Origin: Hysterangium stoloniferum
Taxonomy: Eukaryota; Basidiomycota; Agaricomycetes; Hysterangiales; Hysterangiaceae
Reading direction: 5' to 3'
Assembly (NCBI GenBank): GCA_015178975.1
Contig: WHVD01000137.1
Span: 62,001-126,000, forward strand
DNA length: 64,000 nt
Shown here piece after piece: positions 21,405-33,318 of this stretch (the stretch's first letter is position 1; every line of letters begins with the position of its first letter). The notes under the pieces are model-generated. The model was not told the origin of the DNA, made no database searches, and worked only from the letters and a program-made list of their open reading frames with translations. Both the position numbers and the translations under genes were made by a program.

Positions 21405-24400
21405 TCACGATGCATTTTTGGAGGCAAGCATTGAGCCTTGTGCACGACTTAGCGTTCCGAGACCCCAGATCTGGAGCAAGGGCTGCTTCCCGTCGCTTGA
21501 TGAGATGGAAGCATCCGCAGGACGCCGTGGCTCAACAAGCAAACTAGACGAAGAGTGAGAAAATGACGACAGCCTTCTCAGATTGAACACACCTTCGACG
21601 ATATAGGTCATGTAAATCACCAGCATTCTTAGCTTGCTCGAACTGCCCCATGAGATATTGCTGTACTTCAGGGATTTCTTTCAAATTATATTGAACTTGG
21701 AAGCGTTGCATATCTGCAACAATTGAGAACTTTGCCTTTTTAAAGTAGGCTAAAAGGAAACTTCTATGTACCTTGTACAATTCTTGCCAGCTTGTGATAT
21801 TTGTTGAAGTTGATGAGTGGACGGTTGACAGGAGATACGCGGTAATCAGGGTTACCCTCACGGCAAAAAGTGATATCGGTTAAGTATAAACCTACTATTG
21901 CATAAGGAAATCGCCAAGACAACCAGCATAAACTGACTTACCCAAGAATGGCACCGCAGGAGGACTGGTGTTACGTAGCCTGGAGCGGTACTCAGAATAA
22001 TTACGAGCGTGATCGGCCATCTTTCGCAATGATTCTAATTGAACTTTGCTTTTCTGCGATAGAGTCTAGAGGAATACAGTTAGGAAGTCATGTTTGTCAA
22101 ACGGAGAATCAAGCTCACAGTCCATGTCTGGTACAAACGTGAGATCGTCGACGAATCTAGAGCAGCGAGGATTGATCTCGAAGTGCTGAAGTTGTTTAAA
22201 CTTGAACAGCGCTGTGTTAGAAGATCATAAGTATCCTAATTATGTCACAGAGTAATATTCTACTCACGTCCGCAACTTTAATGAAGAACTTCACCAAATT
22301 CGTGCGTTTCTTCGCATCCGATTCGTTCAAAATACATTCCGTAACCCAACCAGTGATAGCCGTGCTCAACGAGCTGATAGACTTTACATTCACCGCTGGG
22401 GCACCCCCAGACTGTCCCAACTCCAGCAATTCCTCAGGCAGCACCTTCAAATAAAGCTTCGACTCCATAATAGTAAACTGCCGCGCAAGCTCCAAAACAT
22501 CGAAATCCGTGACAGTCACACCCGCAAAATGCTTATTCTTCAAAGCAGCAAACAAAGCCTTCGTGATTGTCGGTCTCGGAATATCCGACGGCGAAACAGG
22601 CACATGCGGTACCGCCGGCGTCTCACGAAAACGGTCGACAGACTTCGTACGGTCGATGGGCCGTGCGCTCACGAGAGAGTCATCAGAAAGGGCACGTGCG
22701 CGGATTATATCGAGAATCCGCGTGGCTGGGCCAGGGAAGTGCTGCGAAATGGTCCCGCGAATAAATTGGCTTAATTGCGTTAGGACCTGGTCGTCGGTCT
22801 CTGCACGCCAGTAATTCTCCAGCCAGGTCTTGATCAGATTCGCTACGCGCAGCTTTACTGGTGTTGATTTGCGTTTGGTCCATAGTACCAAGTCGGCTTC
22901 GCTGAGGCTAGATGAGGCGGTGATATTATACCGATTTATGAGTGCAGCGACGAAATCGGGGGGTGACATGAAAAGCCGCCACGTCATCATGAAAATCTGC
23001 TGGAATGCGGGCTCTACAAGCGCATCGTGCGGGGTCATCTTCTCAATCATGACGTCTAACGTTGCACCGACGATTGCGCCTTCGCTGTTGTAAGTGATAT
23101 CGCGCTCATCGTAATCATTAGCAAGGACGCTGGTGAAGACGTTATCATCAAGAAGGGGAATCGTGCCTGTCGGGCTACAGGGGGTAGGCGGTATTGACGA
23201 ATCACCGGGAGGAGTCGGCAGATCACCACGTAACAACTTTTCCTCCAAGGGTGAGCATACATCTGCGTTGGTGGATGATGTTAGGACAGTAAAGATGAAC
23301 TTAGATGAGTAACAGCATACCCTTATCTTCCGGCATCACGGACGTTGCAGGGGTAGTCTCCGCAATGGACGACCGTCGCGATCGCCTAGAGTCACACTCA
23401 TCTTCATCGTCCGACTGCGACCCTACAGACGAACGATCTCTTGCAAGCTCAACCTTTAACTCTGCTTCCGTCTCCTCCGGCACTTCCACCGCCTGAATTG
23501 TGATATCCGCTTCAGATAAGACCATTTGTGCCTCTTGTACAGCCTTGATTGTGGTTATGCCTGTAACGCTCATGGAACGACGACGCAGATACGACACCCT
23601 CGTCCTCGCCGCATCGGTTGCCGCCGACAATGAGGGGAGACAAACCACAAATGGCTCGCCTCCAATTGGACGGCTTAAACACACCTTTACTGCGGCGACA
23701 CAGTCCCCTGCGACCTTCAGCACGCCAGTGGCACCCTGCAATGTTCGTCCGCGTTCTTCTTCCTCGCTGTCACCTGAACTGCTTATTGAGCCCGTACCTG
23801 TCATGGAGCGGACTGATTCGACAAGCTCGTTTGTCGCGTCGAATAGCGAGGCTTTTGCAGCTTGAAGCGCCATGGAGCGACCCACGACATCTGGGTGACG
23901 AGCAACAGCTTCAACGATGGTAAGTAGTTGTCGAACCATATCGATTGTTTCTCGTGCGAGCTCGATGAGGTGTCCCTTGCTCGAGGCATGCGAATGCCGT
24001 CCATACGAATGGACATGGCCGATAAATGCAGCAATGGCAGAAAGAAGTGCATCGTTGCAATACCGTAGGGCTGACAGCACTTGAGCTGGCGAACAAGGTC
24101 CGGAGGGAAAAGATGCGGCTGCAGTAGAGTTGCCCGATGAAGACGAAAACGACGACATGCTGCTGATACTCGTGCTCGCGGTGGATACTCTCCCCAAAGC
24201 GGGAACGGGTGGGATCTGCCTCGAGCGCTCGAGATGCTGCATCCGTCGCCGGGCACGGAGATCATTGAGACTTTTTGTACGGAGAGTTGAGAGTGAAAGA
24301 TCGCGAGGCATGGGCGTTGGGGTTGATCCGGAAGCAGCGCGCCGATGGGGGGTGCTCATCGGGGTGGCGACGCCTAAATCCATCCGGAGTCGTATGTTCA

Positions 24401-26014
24401 TGTCTTGCTCGCTACCGCTGCTCTCTGTCCGAGAGTTACTCACAGACCCGGCTGCAGATCGCCGCGCGATAGGGAGTTCGACGCCGTGAGCTTCACATAC
24501 ATCCAAGAATTGCGATACGTTACGGAGGACTTCCCCACCCATTCGGAGCATTTGTTCAAGTTCCCAATCCTGCTGCTCGACATCTGCTTGACGGACAGAA
24601 TCCTGCCAGTCTTCCCCTGCCATATCGTCCGCACCAGGCCACTCGGAACATCGTCTAGCTTGAGCGACGAGGGTCGCCAGATTTCCAAGTATGATCTTGC
24701 GTTCTCTGGCTAACACCGATACACGTTTCAACACTGGGTCATCACGATGGAGACATTCGGTCGACATAAGGAGACTACGAACACAGGAAATTACACAAGC
24801 AGTGGAAGGTTGATAATGTGCTTGACGGCGCCCAGCCACAGCCCGGTTGAGAAGGGATACGGCGTGAAGGAGAGGGTTAAGAAGGGGTCGATGTGGAGTC
24901 GGAAGTGAATGTGTCGGAGAGATGGAACGGGTGGAGAGGGCTCCTGAAGCAATAGCATTGTACAGGGAGAAAGTTGGTGAAAGGGCACGGATGGGGGATT
25001 CCGATCGATTTATAAATTCCGTAGATTCTGCCGTATGAGGTCGATAAGGCCTAGAGATTTTTCTGACTACGGTAGGAGAGGCCGAGGGGGAAACCTCTGC
25101 AGGATCAGGAGATGAGAATTCAGGTGGTAGTTCGGTAAGCAATTGGTCTGTCCCGTTGCTATCAGGGAACTGTGTTGAGGAATGCGACTGTGGTAACACG
25201 GGTGATGCGGAACGAGGAGAAACCACGGAAGTCCATGATGCCAATGACGATATAGAGCCGTGGTTCGACTTCGTTTTACGGAGCTGGTGTTAGGTAAGTG
25301 TCCAAATTTGGTTGTTCTCGTATATAAATTTCCGCACCTCTACAAGAACTTCATCTCTGAGTCTGCCTATTTGGTCTAGACCACTAACATAATTGCTCGG
25401 AAACCAGCCACGACGATCCTCGAGTTCGCCATCCCACCATCCTGATGGGTCACGATTGTGGACCTGATTCGCTATCAGTGACGTAGCGATAATTCATTAG
25501 AGAATGCACACCAGTATGACCTGGCCGGCTCGAAAAGATAAACATGTGGCATTGGGCGCTAAAGGGGTAAAGTCGTGCAATGCTAGTACATGTGACTGAA
25601 GATGTTCACCTGCCACGATACTTAATATGGACGACAATAAACGGAGAGATGAAATAAATCACCAAGGATATCGAGGCTTTCTGCTGGGCTGAGTGGTTGT
25701 ACATCACAGTTGTGTTTACTGTGCTGTTCCAAGCAGCTCGACGCGGCCGTCGAAACAGAAGCGATGGTTGAAGTTTCAGCATGAGTTGAGGAGGAGTGTG
25801 AGGATGTGGATGACGCCTGACATGGTTGGGTATTTTGTTGCTTGTGGGCGCTAATACCTTGAATGCGGGTGTACGTGCTAGGGACAGCAGTATCAATTGC
25901 AGGACGTTGATGAGGAACTGAGCGATTAGAGTTGCTAGGTTGGGGTATTGTTTTGGGACGTGACGTGGAAGGCTGGAGCTTTGACGAGCCTGCAAGCATG
26001 GAGGTGTCGTTCAT
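21405..26014 (-). CDS. CDC25: Cdc25-like Ras guanine nucleotide exchange factor
   Basis: Activates Ras by exchanging GDP for GTP, upstream of cAMP/PKA signalling in fungi. Start at MNDTSMLAGSSK. Order of parts: a serine-rich N-terminus; an SH3 domain spread over several exons (ALHDF, FRAGQVI, DPSGWWDGELEDRRGWFPS, NYVSGL; about 25600-25390); a long middle exon (about 25270-23300) rich in serine with helical segments; the RasGEF_N domain (VEPAFQQIFMMTWRLFMSP, near 23000); the catalytic RasGEF domain (ARQFTIMESKLYLKVLPEEL, RCSSLNNFSTSRSILAALDS, DHARNYSEYRSRL, LYLTDITFCREGNPDY, PLINFNKYHKLARIV, RFQVQYNLKEIPEVQQYLMG); and a short tail ending SMLASKNAS. All catalytic landmarks are present, so the gene looks functional. 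About ten short introns; roughly 1200 residues. Confidence 0.92.
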
Positions 26015-26319
26015 TGGTATATTGCAGGAATACTTTTAATGAAGAGGCCCCAGATGCTGTCCAAGTGGACCTTAATGCATGGTATTGACAGGCTAGGACG
26101 TTGTAAGGACTCACGAAGTGCTAAAAGTTGAAACTTGGATAAAAGGGTTGGGAATGAAACTTGAGTGGAAAAGAAGATATTAAACCTAGGAAAAAAGGTC
26201 GTGAGAAAGGTCATTAGGACAACGTGTAGATGAGATTAAGGTACCCTGTCAATGTGGAAATGCTGGCCAAGATGACGAAGAAGGAAGAAGGGGGAGAATG
26301 GGGACGGGAGACAGAGCAA

Positions 26320-26565
26320 CTATATTGCTTGAACAACGAGCGCTCCACCAATCCCAGATTCAGATTCGCGAAACTTTGTGTAAACATACTCGACTCGTTC
26401 AAACTCCGCATCAAGGCTAAGCATGGGCTTCCCACCGTGCCCGGCAATAATCGCCCGCTTAGCCTTGAACCCAAGCTTGATATCTTGATAATTATTATCG
26501 ATGCGAGGTTGGACATATTTTGGTGAGCTTCCGCGGTCTCCTCGGTGTGGTTTGGACGCCAGGAG
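26320..26565 (-). CDS. Unrecognised open stretch, possible gene end
   Basis: A minus-strand frame without an ATG reads about 80 residues to a stop at 26320. It has a coding-like composition: IDNNYQDIKLGFKAKRAIIA, GHGGKPMLSLDAEFERVEY, ESGIGGALVVQAI-type end. It could be the last exon of a gene whose upstream exons I cannot identify. On the opposite strand, 26616-26879 encodes a hydrophobic stretch (LLAIAIRGYFILVLTLSVIV) that is equally uncertain. Neither is assigned a function. Confidence 0.25.
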   Translation of the reverse strand, partial: LLASKPHRGDRGSSPKYVQPRIDNNYQDIKLGFKAKRAIIAGHGGKPMLSLDAEFERVEYVYTKFRESESGIGGALVVQAI

Positions 26566-29500
26566 ACGACATCGTTGTCAAATAAATAAGGCTATGGCTA
26601 GCACACGCAGAGCCAATGTCAAGTGTGCGTCATTTCTCGCCGCCTTTCACAACACAGTTATTGGCATCTTCGTTAATACTCTGCAATGTTTCCGTGAGGT
26701 ACCACACCTGTCTGATACGGAAGCCCACCTTGCTGGCTATCGCTATCCGAGGTTACTTCATCCTAGTACTTACATTAAGCGTCATAGTAATACGCCTTTT
26801 CGTCGTGACCCTCCTGCGGGATTCGTTCCGATCTCACCTACCGTCACCCTGGTCCGAGTTCTGTGATTTTCAACTTTGAATGCCTAGAATCCCAGTGTAA
26901 ATTAAAAGCGACAGCATCGTGGTCACGCTCACTCTCCCACGCCACAGTTCGCAGATCGCCACAAAGTTTTCACCAAGGCAACGGAGTACTGAAGGAGCGT
27001 CCCTTGCTCACCAAGCGCTGAGTTTTTTACTTAATTGACACCAGGCATAAAGCAGCTTCTCAGATAGCAGACCCCCTGTGGTGATGGATAACAACCCGCT
27101 GAACAGACTTCTTCGATTTGATGCCAGCACGCATCCACCCGCTTCAGTGAGAGTCACACCGGGTCAACCAACCTTCATATCCTCTGGCTAGATTAATTAT
27201 CTTAATTTATCATATCGAATTGCCTTCGTCGCACTCCATTCCTGAACATTATTCCCCCAACTAACAGCTAATAGGTCTTTTCTCAAAGTTGCCCCTTCCT
27301 GGCGTTCTGTAAGACATCTCATCTTCGCATGTAGCATATAAATTCCCCAATGAAGCCCACCTCGCCTCAGGAACCTCACTGGTTGGTGTTCTTTCGCTAA
27401 AGAGAAGCCTTCTTACACGTGATACAGTTCATCGATCCCATAATAAGCAGACCTAAACCATTGAAATACTTTTCTTAATGGCACACTTACAACACGGAAA
27501 GAGTAGACAGAGAGTCGACGTCTTTCCCTCATAAGCCGCTTGCCCTCGTAGTCCCGCAATAAAACCAGGCTAGTACCAGGCACCAACATTCTGTACCCCC
27601 TGCCCAATGCCCATAAAACGGCGCAGTAGATGATCGAGCTTATTTCCAACGGCCTCTCTACCCCGCTTGCTTTCGGGACAAAATTCTGCCTCCAGTAGGT
27701 GCCTAAAGCCACGCCGTCACGGATGAGCGGCCTAACATGAACGACGACACAGCGCCAATCGTTCAATTCAACGATGTCAACTTCTCTGAACGAGCACGCA
27801 ACGCCAATTCGCTTCAGCAACGCCACTCTCTGCCGACATTAATGACGATTTCGTGGAACGCACCAGACATCATTTCTCCTACAGGCGTATTTAGACACAA
27901 CCCAACATTTTCGGACGGGTCTCAACACATCTTCATATCTACCCCCACTGATCACCATATGATCAGTCGTGCGAGCGCATTGTTACAAATTACGGTTAAA
28001 CATTCTGTCAAGATTGCTATTCAGCGTGCCCGGCTTGGTGTCACCCAGCTGACTTTTGCTTAACAATACATCTGTCATTTCTTCACTCTAGGCAGAGAAC
28101 GACCACGTTTATCTCGTGAATGACCATGCTAGAAGCCTGCCTCAGCACGATCTTCGAGTTCTTTACTTTTTTCGAACAAGACAAAGCCAATGCTGTTGTG
28201 TCTTTGCGAATATGAATGACAACTTTGCCTTTCGGTTATAGACACATTCGCATCCGCACTTCCAGAAACGAAACCACCTCTTAGGGTTTAGATGCAGGTC
28301 GTTTGGTCGTTGCTGACCTTCCCCCCTCCCATCAACACGGGAGTCAATCGTGGTCCTAATTTTAGATTGAATTGGTTGATGACTGAACATACAAATATAC
28401 CTTCAGTTATACTGAAGTGTACTCCACTCGGGGTACAGGTCGGAGTAGACCGACCGAGACTGAAGAAAATAAAATGATGTGATATTGGGGTTAACAGTAT
28501 AAATAGTCAACAATGATCGGAACAAGTAATCACGAGGACATGTCAGATTGTGAAGGCTCCAACGCCTAAAGCCAATGTTACCAGGGAACGGGGAGTTGAA
28601 AGGTGTACTTTCTGTCGCTATTTTGGGTAGCATAGAGAGAACGCACGGCTAGTGAATATTTTTGCAGTTAGCCCACATATCCCTCGTTTGATATTTAGGT
28701 GCCTTAATGAATCTTTGTAGACAATTAACCAACATATCACGGGAATACTGCAAGAAGGTTGTCATTCGAAGAAAAAATAGAAACTGAATGAACCAAAAAT
28801 AGTATTTTTAGGACAGTCTGTGCCACATAAATTAGAACGGTTGTACCTGGAATTGCCTGAAATGTAAAATTTCAAGTAGTTTCATACAAGAAGTGCTCAA
28901 TATGTTATATAGTGTAGTCATTCTTGCTTGTGGTAGATGCTGAAAGTACCTTGTATTTAACGGCCTATAGCCTTTTGTTTTGGTTGTCGCCCCAAAACCG
29001 GCTAGCATACTACACTTTCTACTAGCCCTTCATAATCGACTGAATGATTCAACTGTATTTCCAATCATCTTGCTCCCGATGGGCTGCGGGCCTGAGGAGC
29101 TTGCAGCAGGTTGTAAGGGGTAAGTAACTTAAAGGAAGCCAGTCAAATTTTTTAGCGCTGGGGGCAGCTTTAACCAATAGAGAGCTCAAAAAGCCAGATA
29201 AATGCAAAGTAAATTATCATTAAACCCCAAACGTCTAAAATAAAAGCCAAAAAATAAAGAGATTAATCTCGAAAAAAAAAGTTTTCCTGCTCTATGTTCC
29301 AGCTTCAGAAATAAAATTATATCAATTTGCAGACCCTTTGGTGATTGATGACTTAGTTGATACGTATCTGGTTGCACTTGTCAGCTCGGTTGGGTCTTGC
29401 TGTGCTTTTTTGGGGGGTTATACTATATTATGCTGGATATTCGATTTCTTTGATGGACAATCGGCTAAGTAGTACTTTACAGTAGCTTAGTCATTGCTTG

Positions 29501-31609
29501 AGGGGATTTTGTCACCCTCTTCACCCACATGGGGACTCACCGTGTATATTCAACAGTCTTGTTATAATTTTCATAATTTCTCAATGGTTAATTTTGCTTA
29601 AAAAATTGGAAGTGTTATCAATTTATTTTAGATCCATATAATATTATGGCTTAAGATTTATCTACACAAGTTCGAAAAGAAAGACAATCATTTGCAATTA
29701 ACCTTTTCTAATCTGCTTATGTTTTAATCATGTGAGTCCTCCCAATACGTGTCTGCCCTCAAGTCCAACCCCCATACACTTGATTTACAGTCATCGGACC
29801 TTCTAAGGGGAGCTATTTCGGAAATATAGATATATCTGTTGGCAAACTACGCAATGATGTAAAACCGGCCGCGAACAAAGCAACCCTCATCCCGTGTCCT
29901 TGTTAAGAACCGGATGCATCATTCGCAAGAAAACTTCGTCATTAGAAACTGGATGTTTATTCCACAAGCAGACATTTCTTTCTTCCCAAAGAGATTCCTT
30001 CACTGTAATTTATCCATACCACTGCCTGACGATTGCACCAGAGGTCGCTGTGAGTATGCGAAACGGTTTAAACGGTCATTCCCTCATCAAAAAATGAAAT
30101 TCTAAACCACTAGCTCCTCTAGACAAGATAGCCTGCCCAGCTACTTTATCTAACAATACTAGATTAACTAGTTCCCTAGCAGGCCTGCTGTTATGTTACT
30201 TACCTTAAATTTTATTACAACACAACAGATATTGTATTATGCGTCGATTAACCAGCCTCTGGTTTGACGGTGGGACAATAGGCCCGTAAAATCGATCATC
30301 GGTGCAACAACCCTGCACTCTGGTTCGGTTAAATGGCCAGTTTGGGTATTATTACCCATCGTACACGTCGATTCAGATAGAACCGTTCGGTTTCTCATCG
30401 TTGAAATATCGATCTTATTGCCATGATCCCCAAAGCGGGGCGCAGCAAAGTCAGTGGTACAGATAAACCATTACCGGTTCTATTATAGCGGACACAATAC
30501 CGAAAAGCATTTTGATCTATTGAAAGGTCAAGTTCGGTATCTAGACCTCACCTATATTTTCAAGTCCTTGGATTGAGTTATGCATCAGTTCTTGGTGTTG
30601 GGATCAATAGAAAAATGCGAGAGGACCAAAGGGATATTAGTGGATGAGCGGATAGTGAGATGAGAAGTTTGTAAAGAAGTGAAAAACATAGTAGATCTAC
30701 AATGGCTACTTACCTTGTAGAGCTCTGAATCCCGCCAGTGGAGCCCTCTTCCTAAGTCTGAGACTGCTGTCGATGCCCCCTTAAAAACTCAAACTCAAAA
30801 CTATGGCACAAGCTGGAATCAACATCTCCGCAAGCTTTCTTTCAAGTTATTTTCATCGACGCATAATTCTGTGGATCTGGACCTCCAGGATTCATGCCGC
30901 ATACGTGATTTGGCAAGTCCCCGCCTTCACTATCACCCTCAAAAGAAATGTGGTCATTCTGTGACTAAGTTGAACTCACGCTGACCGTTTTTCCTCCACC
31001 CTAAGGCAGTTAATATTTGGCGATAAGAGGCACTTTAATTTTGCCGATCTCTGACAACAACAAGTGTGCGGTGCTGCCAATCTGATTCTGATTTTTAATA
31101 ATACAACGTGTCCCAGTGACTTTGTGATACCAAGGACAATAAAAAGTCTTTACTGTTTGGATGCTCATCTATCTTTCTCAAGCGTGCCATTTCCATTTTG
31201 TCTCATCGTAGTTCCTTGCTTACCTTTGAGAAAAAGGCATAAATAACTTGAATAAATCTGCCCCACCCTGGCTAGTAACCACATTCGCAGTTGACATACT
31301 CTTTATCCGATTTTTCGAGATATAGTGAAGGCTATGTACATGCCTTATCTAAACGGGGATCCTTCCAGGTTACGGGTGGGTTGGTAAGACCTTGGGTCAT
31401 TTTGGATTCAGACTGGTAGATTTTTTCGTCCTTATGAATTCGGATTATAGATAGACTGGCCACGAGTCTATGAACCCAGGTTCAGTGTCTCGAAAGTGAC
31501 ATCGCTGGTGAGAGCAATTCGGCCATACAGTACCAATATTATTTGGTGAAGTCAATCTCTTATCTTCACCTGCTTCTCTAGCAGAGTCATTCTATCCCTA
31601 GATCTCTAC
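26566..31609. other. Long stretch with no recognised gene
   Basis: About 5 kb between the RasGEF and the HIT zinc finger gene. Open frames of up to 137 codons occur on both strands (27413-27826 minus, 27737-28063 plus), but none shows a family motif, and the two overlap each other. From 28600 to 31600 the sequence is AT-rich with only short frames. It may contain decayed genes or repeats I cannot place. Confidence 0.5.
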
Positions 31610-32401
31610 TTAGGTGTGTTCATCCCAGTCAAGCCCTAAGGCACCGGCCTTGTCTCCTCGCACACATATCTCAACAGCCTCAGCAAGTTCCTTCATCGCT
31701 TTGATATCATCCTCGGTTTCAGCAGAATCCGAAAAGGCGACTGTCGAAACACCTAAGAGTCTCTCTAGAGCCTCTTCACGTTCTGCTCCCCGGAGTTTAT
31801 CCACTCTCTGCAAGAGAGAACGGAGGTTCGGATGAGACGTGAGTGTCTTGCGGATGGCGGGGGAAGAAGCTGCATTGTAAGAGCATCAAAACAAGAATAT
31901 ACATCTTCGCATTTCTTATTCTTACCGATAGCTTCATAATCTCGCAGCTTCAATCGTTTGGGATCATTTCTCTTCAGTGGATCGTCGTACGAGGGCGCAT
32001 CAGGTATATAAGGCCATTTCAGTGATGTCAATGGCTTTAGGGGAACTTCATCTGGGATGTGGTCCTCTAGATAATCCTGTACTTGCCGTGATGGCAATGT
32101 TTCGGGGTCCACTGCGTCTGGTTTTTGTGGTGAGAAGGATGATGTAGCCGAGGTCGGTTTGTTTGTGGAACAGACTTTTTCTATTGCATTTGACTTGTCA
32201 ATATTGGAAATTCTTCGTAGAGAATCTTACCTTGATGCTCTTTAAAGCATTTTACAGAGCAGCTGAATGACACAAGTATGAGTACCGTCACTAAAGTTCC
32301 AAGTTCAGAATGGCACACTATACTATGTAACAGGTGGGACACGTATATTTTGATTCCTGAGTTCTGCATATTGCACAAAATACAGGATTTTTCGGTGCCA
32401 T
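31610..32401 (-). CDS. HIT-type zinc finger protein (ZNHIT3/Hit1-like)
   Basis: Four exons (32319-32401, 32231-32262, 31926-32180, 31610-31869) give 209 residues in one frame. The N-terminus is a zf-HIT domain: FCAICRTQESKYTCPTCYIV followed by YCSVKCFKEHQ, with all the Cys/His pairs in place; the second zinc half lies mostly on a 32-nt exon. The rest has a conserved acidic and proline segment (DYLEDHIPDEVPLKPLTSL, LKWPYIP) and a helical C-terminus (LLQRVDKLRGAEREEALERL). Such proteins act in assembly of box C/D snoRNPs with the R2TP machinery; the ZNHIT3/Hit1 assignment is an inference from the domain and size. It is transcribed divergently from the nickel permease gene. Confidence 0.85.
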
Positions 32402-32420
32402 GGTAAATAGCAGCAGCTCC

Positions 32421-32464
32421 AGCTCAACCCCTCCCGGACACATCACGTGAAGGATCATGTGACT
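32421..32464 (-). promoter_or_regulatory. Promoter cassette upstream of the HIT zinc finger gene
   Basis: A 44-bp block 20-63 bp upstream of the ATG. Read toward the gene it holds GTCACATGATCC, then TTCACGTGATGTG (a CACGTG E-box) and the GGGTTGAGCT end. The same block with about two differences lies at 33124-33167 in the same orientation relative to the nickel permease gene, so the pair forms an inverted repeat in the divergent interval. Confidence 0.6.
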
Positions 32465-33123
32465 GCCGAAAAATATTGTAACGACGTCGAATGGAAAACG
32501 TACATAGACTATGGACAACATAGAAGTCCGCATCTGCTCACAATCCAAATGCAAAAAAATCCTCCCCCCAGAGTATGAATATGGATTTAAACAATCCCCT
32601 CATTGTCGGGAAACCAACAGAGCCTCACGAGCGCAGCATAATCCATAACTACATAAAAGTTCACAGTTCGAAGATATATTGGCTTAGTCTTATGAATTTA
32701 TCTTTTTTGTTACTGTATATACTAACAACAAATCAAGTATAGTATGGCAAGTAAGTCTAGAACGAAGGAAAAAATAAGTGCAGAACGTAACAACGGTGGT
32801 GTTGTGGTTCAGTATGTATTACCATGTGCATATTGTTATTTAAGTTTTGTTGTGAAGTGTGAGACTTTTACATCCTCCCTGACCGGGTAAGAGTCTTAAG
32901 GTGTGGGTTCGACTCCTGTGCGGGGTAATTATTCCATTTTGTTAAAAAACGGCGCTCTTTCGCACCAAGATTCCTATTAAACCATACAAGTATATATCCC
33001 TTTTTCCAAGTGCGTGAAATATTTTTGAGAATTATGGAACTAGCCAGTATTACAATACTACAAAAGTGTGCGTACTTTAAGAACATCGCGATCGTCTTCC
33101 GGTTCACGTCAGGTGACATGTGA

Positions 33124-33167
33124 AGTCACATGATCCTTCACGTGATGTGTCCGGGGAGGGTTGAGCT
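33124..33167 (+). promoter_or_regulatory. Promoter cassette upstream of the nickel permease gene
   Basis: Matches the block at 32421-32464. It ends about 150 bp upstream of the chosen start of the permease. CACGTG is the core site of bHLH factors; TCACATGA is a related half-palindrome. Confidence 0.6.
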
Positions 33168-33318
33168 AGGTCGTTACCTTGAGCGCTTTTAGGTTAAAGC
33201 TGATGGCGGAGTTCGCCAAGTATAAATTCATTTGATAAATTGGCTGAGTTCGAATCTGCTTTTGCCGGCTGTCAAGTGGGTCTAAACATGATGAGCCTAA
33301 GGACGTCCCATTTCAACC

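Noticed and set aside
27413-28063. Overlapping frames of 137 codons (minus) and 108 codons (plus)
   Set aside because: They overlap on opposite strands, show no family motif and no intron-supported extension, so neither is called.
32880-32930. tRNA-Lys(CTT)-like 3' half (GTCTTAAGG with GGGTTCGACTCC)
   Set aside because: The T-arm box is good, but I cannot find a matching 5' acceptor strand or D arm; at most a tRNA remnant or chance B box.
33240-33275. B-box-like GAGTTCGAATCTGC in the divergent promoter region
   Set aside because: No A box or cloverleaf around it.
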